Source: Gammaproteobacteria bacterium
GTDB lineage: Bacteria > Gemmatimonadota > Gemmatimonadetes > Longimicrobiales > Gaopeijiaceae
Assembly (NCBI GenBank): GCA_024638345.1
Contig: JAHEKL010000186.1
Coordinates: forward strand, 1-5,714
Direction of reading: 5' to 3'
Length of the DNA: 5,714 nucleotides
This document shows positions 1-5,243 of this stretch, piece after piece (positions within the stretch are counted from its first letter, which is position 1; every line of letters starts with the position of its first letter). Made by a program: the position numbers and the translations under genes. The notes below the pieces were generated by a model. That model saw nothing but the letters and a program-made list of their open reading frames with translations. It had not been told where the DNA came from and did no database searches.

Positions 1-111
1 GGCACGTTTCCGCGTCGCGCGGGCTACCGACCAACGTCCCCAACTCCGCCCAGCCCTCCGATCCGGTAGAATCTCCCGCGCTGGCCCCGAAAAGACCCGG
101 ATACCCTACCC

Positions 112-127
112 CTGGTATACGTCCTGC
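112..127 (+). promoter_or_regulatory. Possible sigma-54 (-24/-12) promoter
   Basis: CTGG at 112-115 and CTGC at 124-127 put the invariant GG and GC exactly 10 bases apart, as in the sigma-54 consensus YTGGCACG-N4-TTGC. The central CACG part matches poorly (TATA instead), so this is a weak site. A start about 12 bases downstream, near 139, would leave a leader of about 140 bases before the lipoprotein ATG at 280. The presence of a sigma-54 activator in the same window makes it worth noting, but matches this weak are common by chance in GC-rich DNA. Confidence 0.15.
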
Positions 128-264
128 CCGAGCGGCGTCTACCTCGGCATGCCTCCTGCACTTCTACGTGATCGGCGGGCCCGAAGGCACCGACTCGAGC
201 GAACCTGGAAGGGACGCCCGACAGTCCGGAGGATTCGGGGCCGATCTCGATCGAACATCAATCC

Positions 265-271
265 AAGGAGG
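265..271 (+). promoter_or_regulatory. Ribosome binding site of the small lipoprotein gene
   Basis: AAGGAGG lies 8 bases before the ATG at 280. It is a near-perfect Shine-Dalgarno at ideal spacing, and it is the main reason to accept this very short reading frame as a gene. Confidence 0.8.
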
Positions 272-279
272 TTCAGACA

Positions 280-423
280 ATGCTGCGCAGATTCTTGCTT
301 TCCCTCATGCTGGTTGCGTTTCCGGCGATTCTCGTGGGCTGTCCGGGCGAAGATCCGACGCTCGGAGAGAGCATCGATGAGGGTGTAGAGGAGGTCGCCG
401 ACGAGGTCGATGATGCGTTCTGA
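280..423 (+). CDS. Small acidic lipoprotein (47 aa)
   Basis: This short gene encodes a predicted prolipoprotein. Residues 1-20 form a classic type II signal: Arg3-Arg4, a hydrophobic core (residues 5-19), and a lipobox LVGC ending at Cys21. Cleavage would leave a 27-residue mature peptide with 11 Asp/Glu and no Lys or Arg. Leu28, Ile32, Val36, Val39, Val43 and Phe47 are spaced 4-4-3-4-4, which suggests one amphipathic helix lying on a membrane or pairing with a partner. Residue +2 after the Cys is Pro, not Asp, so by the E. coli Lol rule it would go to the outer membrane. In size and design it resembles entericidin-like small lipoproteins, but I cannot assign a family and the function is unknown. 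The start is fixed by the Shine-Dalgarno at 265-271. It lies 246 bases upstream of an OmpA-family lipoprotein gene on the same strand; co-transcription is possible but unproven. Confidence 0.75.
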   Translation: MLRRFLLSLMLVAFPAILVGCPGEDPTLGESIDEGVEEVADEVDDAF

Positions 424-669
424 GGGTGAGTTTTCGTCCATCCGAACATTTCAGAAATGAACGTATTCGAACAATTGGGGCTCGCCACACCTGACATCGT
501 GTCGACCCTGCGTGTCGGCTTCCTTCTGGCTGGAGCGTGCGTGCTAATGCGGACAGTCCCGGCATGCCATTTGCACCATTTCTGAGGGTGCAAGACGCGG
601 TTCGAAGTGAAGGGACCGATGAATCACGCACGGTCCAAGCAACTCGAGAGCCAAAGGAGGGCTGACCTG
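424..669. other. Intergenic region with AT-rich patch, probable promoter region of the OmpA-family gene
   Basis: No gene is visible in these 246 bases. Bases 431-477 are only about 36% GC (17 of 47), far below the surroundings. The patch holds three copies of GAAC (444-447, 459-462, 469-472) and a perfect short inverted repeat CATTT-cag-AAATG (447-459). That composition is typical of a promoter or regulator-binding region, but I could not place a convincing -35/-10 pair. An 11-base direct repeat TTCTGAGGGTG occurs at 418-428 (overlapping the lipoprotein stop) and at 580-590. No hairpin plus T-run follows the lipoprotein gene, so read-through into the next gene is possible. Confidence 0.4.
653..660 (+). 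promoter_or_regulatory. Ribosome binding site that sets the OmpA-family start at 670
   Basis: AAAGGAGG lies 9 bases before ATG 670. The in-frame upstream candidates, GTG 607 and ATG 619, lack a properly spaced Shine-Dalgarno. This site therefore decides the start and removes 21 residues from the longest reading frame. Confidence 0.8.
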
Positions 670-1374
670 ATGCGGTACACAGCACGTCAGAGCGGCAAGA
701 TTCGACGAGGCTTCATCACGCGGACGACCATGGCAGCGACGGTTTTGACCGCCTTTGCGATCAGTGGCTGCGCCAGCATGAGTCGGACGGAGCGGGGTGG
801 CGCGATCGGGGCCGCCGCAGGTGGTGTGCTCGGCGGTGTCATCGACGACAACACCACCCGAGGCGCAATCATCGGCGCTGTGGTGGGTGGTACCGCGGGT
901 GCCGTCATCGGACGCCAGATGGACAAGCAGGCGGAAGAGCTCGATGCCGAGCTCGCGAACGCCGATGTGGAGCGGATCGGAGAGGGAATCCGGGTCACCT
1001 TCGACTCCGGCATCCTATTCGGATTCGACTCCTCGGAGCTGCAGGGCACGGCTCGTGAGAATCTGGGCGACCTGAGCCGAAGCCTGCTCGAGTATCCGAA
1101 CACCGAAGTGCTCGTCGTGGGCCACACGGATTCGACTGGATCCGATAGCTACAATCAGGCGCTGTCTGAGCGACGAGCCGCTTCAGCCGCCGACTACCTC
1201 CACATGCGTGGCGTGGATCGAGTCCGGATCCGCGCCGAGGGCCGGGGTGAGTACGAGCCTCGTGCGTCGAACGAGGACGAGGTGGGCCGGCAGCAGAATC
1301 GTCGCGTCGAGGTCGCGATCTTCGCGAGCGAGGACTACCGCGAAGAGCTCGAGGCCCAGTACGGACGAAACTAG
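670..1374 (+). CDS. OmpA-family peptidoglycan-binding lipoprotein, YiaD-like (234 aa)
   Basis: Predicted outer-membrane lipoprotein that anchors the envelope to peptidoglycan. Residues 1-33 are a signal peptide with a long basic n-region, a hydrophobic stretch (21-31) and a lipobox ISGC at Cys34. Residues 42-81 are a glycine-zipper segment in two blocks (GGAIGAAAGG and GAIIGAVVGGTAGAVIG), which can pack into or across membranes. A short charged helix (85-102) leads to the OmpA C-terminal domain (about 106-218). That domain shows GHTD with Asp154, SERRA with Arg169 exactly 15 residues later, and NRRVEV at 210-215. In characterised OmpA domains the Asp/Arg pair binds the diaminopimelate of peptidoglycan. 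The order signal - glycine zipper - OmpA is that of E. coli YiaD (about 219 aa), so length and layout fit. Odd point: RRGFI (residues 12-16) resembles a twin-arginine motif. The gene is followed by its own terminator at 1392-1423. Confidence 0.92.
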   Translation: MRYTARQSGKIRRGFITRTTMAATVLTAFAISGCASMSRTERGGAIGAAAGGVLGGVIDDNTTRGAIIGAVVGGTAGAVIGRQMDKQAEELDAELANADVERIGEGIRVTFDSGILFGFDSSELQGTARENLGDLSRSLLEYPNTEVLVVGHTDSTGSDSYNQALSERRAASAADYLHMRGVDRVRIRAEGRGEYEPRASNEDEVGRQQNRRVEVAIFASEDYREELEAQYGRN

Positions 1375-1391
1375 ATCGAGATCAAGAGGGT

Positions 1392-1423
1392 GAAGGGGCC
1401 CGCGGTTCGCCGCGGGTCCTTTC
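1392..1423 (+). terminator. Rho-independent terminator after the OmpA-family gene
   Basis: A GC-rich hairpin starts 18 bases after the stop codon. The left arm 1392-1405 pairs with 1410-1423 around a TTCG loop (1406-1409). The inner ten pairs are nearly all G-C with one G-U, and the base of the stem extends through a further G-U, two A-T pairs and a final G-C pair. The T tract is short (TTT at 1420-1422), so release may be weaker than in a classic terminator, but stem length and position are convincing. It implies that the mechanosensitive channel gene downstream has its own promoter. Confidence 0.8.
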
Positions 1424-1705
1424 GCTCGCCTCGTAGGACCCAACCGAAATCGAAGTGAATCGATCGAGCCGACGCGGTTCGCACGCACGAGTGTGTTCGA
1501 TCGTGCAAGATCACCCGCTCCGAAACACGGAGATCAGGTGAATCGAGAATGCTGCTGCGCATGCGACTCCGACGGACTCCCCGTTTCTTCCAGCAATTCA
1601 GGGCTCTTGCGAGGGATGTGAGCGATCCCCGCGCCCTCAGCCACCGCGCGCACAGTCCTTGCCTTTTTGAGGGGTACGCAAAGTCACCAACAGGAGGTCG
1701 AACAG
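1424..1705. other. Intergenic region and likely leader of the MscS-type gene, with three inverted repeats
   Basis: No gene is supported in these 282 bases. Three inverted repeats follow each other: CGAGCCG/CGGTTCG (1465-1471 and 1475-1481, 3-base loop, one G-U), GCACGA/TCGTGC (1485-1490 and 1501-1506, 10-base loop), and a two-part stem in which TCACC/GGTGA (1511-1515 and 1537-1541) encloses CTCCG/CGGAG (1518-1522 and 1528-1532). None has a T-run, so they do not look like terminators. They could be a structured 5' leader, operators, or chance structure in GC-rich DNA. I could not find a convincing promoter for the channel gene. Confidence 0.4.
1692..1698 (+). promoter_or_regulatory. Ribosome binding site that sets the MscS start at 1706
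   Basis: AGGAGGT sits 7 bases before ATG 1706. The longer reading frame opens at TTG 1667, which lacks such a site and would run through this Shine-Dalgarno, so ATG 1706 is preferred. Confidence 0.8.
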
Positions 1706-2653
1706 ATGGACGTGCAACAACCGGTCGAGTTGGTCCAATCGAGGATCGAGGGCTGGCTGGAAGCGCTGATACAGAACCTGCCGAACATTGGGGTCGCGCT
1801 CGTCTTGCTCATCGCCGGATGGTTCGTGGCGAGGGGTGTTCGCATGGCGGTCCGCCGGGGCGCGGTTCGCTACACGGACAACACCGACCTGATTCGCTTG
1901 GCCGGCACGGTGGCCGGGGTCGTCGTGATTCTGGGTGCTGGGTTCCTCGCGCTCAGCGTAATGAACCTCGAGAAGACCGTCACGACCATGCTTGCCGGCG
2001 CGGGTGTCATCGGTTTAGCGCTCGGGTTCGCGTTTCAGGACACGGCCGCCAACTTCATCTCCGGCGTTGCCATGGCGATCCGAAAGCCGTTCGACGAGGG
2101 AGATCTGGTCGAGATCGGCGACGACCTTGCATCGGTCGAGCGCATCGAGCTCAGAACCACGGTCCTGCGTCGGCTCGACGGGCCGAAGGTGATGATTCCC
2201 AACAAGACCGTTTTCCAGAATCGGATCGTGAACTATTCGGAGGGAGACGGCCGCCGAATCGAGCTCGAGGTCGGTGTCTCTTACGCCGACGATTTGGAGA
2301 ACGCGCGCAAGGTCGCGCTGGAGTCGGTCCAGCGACTGGACTGTGTCGCGGAGGATCGGCCCATCGAGTTCTACTGGAAGGAATTCGGTGGTAGCTCGAT
2401 CAACGGCGTGCTGCGGTTCTGGATCGACCGCGCGGTGATGTCCCATTTCCTGGACGCCCGCAGCGAGGCTGTGATGAGTCTCAAGAAGGCCTTCGACGAG
2501 GCGGACATCACGATTCCGTTCCCGATTCGGACCCTGGACTTCGGGATCGAGGGAGGACGCACGTTGGACGAGGTGGTGGATCGGTTCGGAGACGTCGAGT
2601 TCCAGAACGGATCGACCGTCGGTGCTGGGAGCCGAAATGGCCAATCGGGCTGA
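1706..2653 (+). CDS. mscS: MscS-family small-conductance mechanosensitive channel (315 aa)
   Basis: Predicted inner-membrane channel that opens under membrane tension and lets out small osmolytes and ions during hypo-osmotic shock. After a short amphipathic N-terminus, three membrane helices are visible: about 27-47, 64-85 and 90-124. The third is the pore-lining helix, rich in Gly and Ala (LAGAGVIGLALGFAFQ, residues 96-111), followed by the conserved bend region TAANFISG (113-120). The MscS beta domain follows: KPFDEGDLVEIGD (127-139), TTVLRRLDG (151-159) and IPNKTVFQNRIVNYS (164-178). The cytoplasmic alpha/beta domain ends with the family motif ITIPFPIRTLDF (268-279). At 315 residues it is slightly longer than E. 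coli MscS (286), and the extra length is mostly a hydrophilic C-terminal tail (about 282-315). All core parts are present and no frameshift is seen. It is probably transcribed alone, between the terminators at 1392-1423 and 2703-2730. The symbol is by family; it could equally be called an MscS-like paralogue. Confidence 0.93.
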   Translation: MDVQQPVELVQSRIEGWLEALIQNLPNIGVALVLLIAGWFVARGVRMAVRRGAVRYTDNTDLIRLAGTVAGVVVILGAGFLALSVMNLEKTVTTMLAGAGVIGLALGFAFQDTAANFISGVAMAIRKPFDEGDLVEIGDDLASVERIELRTTVLRRLDGPKVMIPNKTVFQNRIVNYSEGDGRRIELEVGVSYADDLENARKVALESVQRLDCVAEDRPIEFYWKEFGGSSINGVLRFWIDRAVMSHFLDARSEAVMSLKKAFDEADITIPFPIRTLDFGIEGGRTLDEVVDRFGDVEFQNGSTVGAGSRNGQSG

Positions 2654-2702
2654 ACCCCGAGTTGGACTCGGCGCTAGCAAGATACGACTGAATCGCCAGA
2701 TC

Positions 2703-2730
2703 GGGGGCCGCTCGGACGGCGGCCCCCTTT
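2703..2730 (+). terminator. Rho-independent terminator between the convergent channel and kinase genes
   Basis: A perfect nine-base GC stem (GGGGGCCGC at 2703-2711 with GCGGCCCCC at 2719-2727) encloses a 7-base loop and is followed by TTT. It lies 49 bases after the channel stop and touches the stop codon of the kinase gene on the other strand. The T-run is on the + strand only. On the - strand no T tract follows the hairpin, so it mainly serves the channel gene, although the stem could also slow transcription from the kinase side. Confidence 0.82.
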
Positions 2731-5216
2731 CAGCTTTCGGACCTGGCCTCTGCCGTGGCCAGAACGGACTTCAGATCCTCGAAGCGCGCTGGCTTGACCA
2801 GGTGGCGCTCGAAGCCGGCCTCCCTCGAAAGCCGTTCCGCCTCGCGACCCGCGTGACCCGAAAGCGAGACGCTCACAGTCTCTTTGCAGTTGTCGAGATT
2901 GCGAAGGCGTGGCAGGAGCTCCGTCCCCGCCAGATCCGGTAGATTCAAGTCTGAGAACAGCACGTCCACATGGCCCTTCTCGGCCTGTTCGAGCGCTTCG
3001 GCTCCGCTATGCGCGATCCGCACGTCGCAGCCCCAACCGCGCAGCAGCGTCCCCATCAGCTGTGCCACGTCCCGATCGTCCTCGATCAATAGGACCGCCG
3101 GGCCCGTCTGCCGGGCAGCTCGCTCCGATGTCCGCTCGGTTTGTGGCACTCCGGTCAACTGCTTCCAGACCTCCTCCACCAGGGTCGGCCCGCGCGCGGG
3201 CTTGGTGACGAATCCGTCGCATCCGGCCTCCAACGCACGCTCGCGATCCTCCGCCTGGGCTCCGGCGGTGAGTGCAATCACCTTCCCTCCGAAGCCCATG
3301 CGACGCAGCGTTCGGGTGGCGGTCGGGCCGTCCATCCCCGGCATCTGCATGTCCATGATCACGACGTCGAATACGCGTGCCTCTCGCATCGAGCGCAGCA
3401 CCGCCTCTATGGCACTCTCCCCGTCCGAGGCGACATCCACCTCCGCACCCGCTTCCTCCAACACATGCCGGACCAGAATCCTCAGATCCAATCGGTCGTC
3501 CACCGCCAGGATACGCGCATCGAGTCGATGAGAGCTTGGAGCGCCGGACTCCTCCGGGTCGGGAGGAGCCTCCTTCTCTACAAGCTCACTGGGCTCGAGG
3601 AGCTCGTAGTCGGCGGTACCGATCGGTACGGAGAAGAAGAACGAGCTTCCCTTCCCCGGCTCGCTCTCGGCATGGAGAGCCCCACCCAGGGCAGACGCCA
3701 GCCGGGCCGAGATCGTGAGACCGAGCCCGGTGCCCTGATAGGCTCGGGTCGATGACGTGTCGAACTGCGTGAAGGGAGTGAACAGCTCCTGCAAGACGCT
3801 GGGATCGATCCCGATCCCCGTGTCGTCCACTCTGAACACGACAGCTTCGTCTTGCAGCGAGAGCCGGAGGGTCACCGACCCGCTTTCCGTGAACTTCACG
3901 GCATTGCTCAGCAGGTTCAGCAGGATCTGCCGAATCCGGACTGGATCGCTGACGATTCGATCCGGGAGCGCACTCTCGAACGAGACTCCCAGAGAGAGAC
4001 CTTCTTCGGCGGCCCTCAGACTCATCAGCTCCTCGGCGGCCTTGGCGAGCTCGGCGGGTGAGACCCGCTCCTCGTGGAACTCCATCCGGCCGGCCTCGAT
4101 CTTGGACAGGTCCAGGATGTCGTTCACGATGTCGAGCAGATGACGACCGTTCCGCTGGATCGTCTCGAGCACTTGGATGTCGTCCGGATCCGAGAGTGAG
4201 GCCCCGAGGATGTCCGAATATCCGAGGATCGCCGTCATCGGCGTTCGGATCTCGTGACTCATGTTCGCCAGGAACTCGCTCTTGGCTCGATTGGCGTCCT
4301 CGGCGAGGACCTGGGCCTGACGCATGCTGGCTTCGGCATTCACTCGGCGGACGAATGAGCCGATGTCGCGGCTGATCTGGACCGCGCTCGCCCTCAGACC
4401 CGGGTCGTGAACGGTGTGCTCCCAGTAGACCGTTACGACCCCCACGAATCCGGCCACGGAACGTACAGGAAAGCCGAGTCCAGTGACGGCGAACTCGGGC
4501 AGAAGAACCGAGTCGTCGGTCGCGCCCAGGGAACCCTCCGGCGACACGAGGATCACGGTGTCACGGGCACGCACCTGCTCCTGAAGGGCGTTCTTTCCGG
4601 TGGTCTCGGGAATGGTCTCTTCGTCGACCTCCGCGAGCCGTCCGCCCTCCGCCGCACGAACGACGGCTGTCCGGACCAGCCTCGCGTCGCCCGGAATCCA
4701 GAACTCGGCTAGACAGCTGTCGAGGAAGCGATGGAAGGTGGCCAGTACGTCGGGCATGTCCCCTTCCAGAGACTCGGCACCCTCGAGAACCTGCCCGACC
4801 GCTACCTCTGTGTGCAGGCGGTTCTCGGCCCAGCGTGCCTCGCTGGCGTCACGCGCCATCATCGAGAAATGGCGAACACTGCCGTCGTCGTCGAACTGCG
4901 CGATCACCACGTGCGATGTGGGAATCTCCCGACCGGAACGATCCACCAGCGCCGACCGTCCCATCCACGAGCCGAGGTTCCCCGCGGCAGGTCTACCGAC
5001 CTCTTCGATCCTCCGCCAGGCCCAGTCGGGGTGGAAGTCCGAGATGGCGAGACCGGAAAGGTCCGCGTCCGGAGTGAGACCGACCAGGCGACGACCGGCG
5101 ACATTCATGAAGACGATGTCGCCGTCGGGCGAGAAAGTCGCGACGAACTCCGGGCTGTTCTCTACGATTCCGGCGAAAAGGCTCTCGTGCCCGTCGCTGG
5201 TCCGCTGGTCCTTCAC
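2730..5216 (-). CDS. Soluble hybrid histidine kinase, PAS-GAF-HisKA-HATPase-REC-REC (828 aa)
   Basis: Predicted cytoplasmic sensor kinase that autophosphorylates on His and passes phosphate to Asp. No signal peptide or membrane helix is visible. Domains in order: PAS with PAC tail (about 11-133); a divergent GAF-like domain (about 140-292); HisKA (about 310-378) with MSHEIRTPM and phosphoacceptor His321; HATPase (about 420-533) with N-box NLLSNAVKFT (Asn438), G1 box DDTGIGI (Asp465), F box LFTPF (478-482) and G2 box GTGLGL (495-500). Receiver 1 (about 567-687) has acidic pair Asp573/Asp574, phosphoacceptor Asp622, Thr650 and Lys672. Receiver 2 (about 706-822) has Glu712/Asp713, Asp756, Ser786 and Lys808. 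Both receivers look functional. A Glu/Pro-rich linker (541-560) separates the kinase core from the receivers. The start is GTG at 5216, with GAGGG (5224-5228 on the + strand) 7 bases before it. It lies 27 bases after a sigma-54 activator gene, so the two are almost certainly one operon and a likely partner pair. The signal sensed is unknown. There is no Hpt domain in the window. Confidence 0.93.
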   Translation of the reverse strand: MKDQRTSDGHESLFAGIVENSPEFVATFSPDGDIVFMNVAGRRLVGLTPDADLSGLAISDFHPDWAWRRIEEVGRPAAGNLGSWMGRSALVDRSGREIPTSHVVIAQFDDDGSVRHFSMMARDASEARWAENRLHTEVAVGQVLEGAESLEGDMPDVLATFHRFLDSCLAEFWIPGDARLVRTAVVRAAEGGRLAEVDEETIPETTGKNALQEQVRARDTVILVSPEGSLGATDDSVLLPEFAVTGLGFPVRSVAGFVGVVTVYWEHTVHDPGLRASAVQISRDIGSFVRRVNAEASMRQAQVLAEDANRAKSEFLANMSHEIRTPMTAILGYSDILGASLSDPDDIQVLETIQRNGRHLLDIVNDILDLSKIEAGRMEFHEERVSPAELAKAAEELMSLRAAEEGLSLGVSFESALPDRIVSDPVRIRQILLNLLSNAVKFTESGSVTLRLSLQDEAVVFRVDDTGIGIDPSVLQELFTPFTQFDTSSTRAYQGTGLGLTISARLASALGGALHAESEPGKGSSFFFSVPIGTADYELLEPSELVEKEAPPDPEESGAPSSHRLDARILAVDDRLDLRILVRHVLEEAGAEVDVASDGESAIEAVLRSMREARVFDVVIMDMQMPGMDGPTATRTLRRMGFGGKVIALTAGAQAEDRERALEAGCDGFVTKPARGPTLVEEVWKQLTGVPQTERTSERAARQTGPAVLLIEDDRDVAQLMGTLLRGWGCDVRIAHSGAEALEQAEKGHVDVLFSDLNLPDLAGTELLPRLRNLDNCKETVSVSLSGHAGREAERLSREAGFERHLVKPARFEDLKSVLATAEARSES

Positions 5217-5223
5217 TTCTGCA

Positions 5224-5228
5224 CCCTC
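5224..5228 (-). promoter_or_regulatory. Ribosome binding site of the hybrid kinase gene
   Basis: On the - strand GAGGG lies 7 bases before the GTG start at 5216, inside the 27-base gap to the upstream regulator gene. It supports the unusual GTG start and translation as a second gene of the operon. Confidence 0.6.
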
Positions 5229-5243
5229 GGAAGTCTCAGGCTC

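Larger units (their letters stand above)
1..279. other. Non-coding region upstream of the small lipoprotein gene
   Basis: No convincing gene is visible here. Two + frames stay open across part of it, but they read as arginine-, proline- and serine-rich text with no domain pattern and no Shine-Dalgarno before their first ATG. A TAGAAT hexamer at 67-72 resembles a sigma-70 -10 box but has no good -35 partner 16-18 bases upstream. A -24/-12-like match lies at 112-127. A short inverted repeat ATACC/GGTAT (101-105 and 114-118) overlaps it. The stretch most likely carries the promoter and leader of the lipoprotein gene at 280. Confidence 0.5.

Noticed and set aside
101..118. Short inverted repeat ATACC/GGTAT as an operator or terminator
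   Set aside because: Only five base pairs with an 8-base loop and no T-run; expected by chance.
607..669. 21-residue N-terminal extension of the OmpA-family protein from GTG 607 (or ATG 619)
   Set aside because: The extension would place a long charged stretch before the signal peptide, has no well-spaced Shine-Dalgarno, and runs through the strong AAAGGAGG that serves ATG 670.
139..685. Overlapping - strand open frames across the left region
   Set aside because: They overlap each other, the small lipoprotein and the OmpA start, lack ribosome sites, and give low-complexity Arg/Ser/Pro-rich products.
1549..2394. Long + strand open frame starting at ATG 1549 with a weak AGGTG upstream
   Set aside because: It runs out of frame across most of the mechanosensitive channel gene and translates to Arg/Gly/His-rich text without domains. 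The channel frame has clear family motifs and a better ribosome site.
2015..2680. 221-codon open frame on the - strand opposite the channel gene
   Set aside because: It is a complementary-strand shadow of the channel gene in GC-rich DNA; the product has no recognisable motif and no Shine-Dalgarno.
2654..2702. Possible small gene between the channel stop and the terminator
   Set aside because: Too short, no start codon with a ribosome site, and it lies directly before a terminator hairpin.
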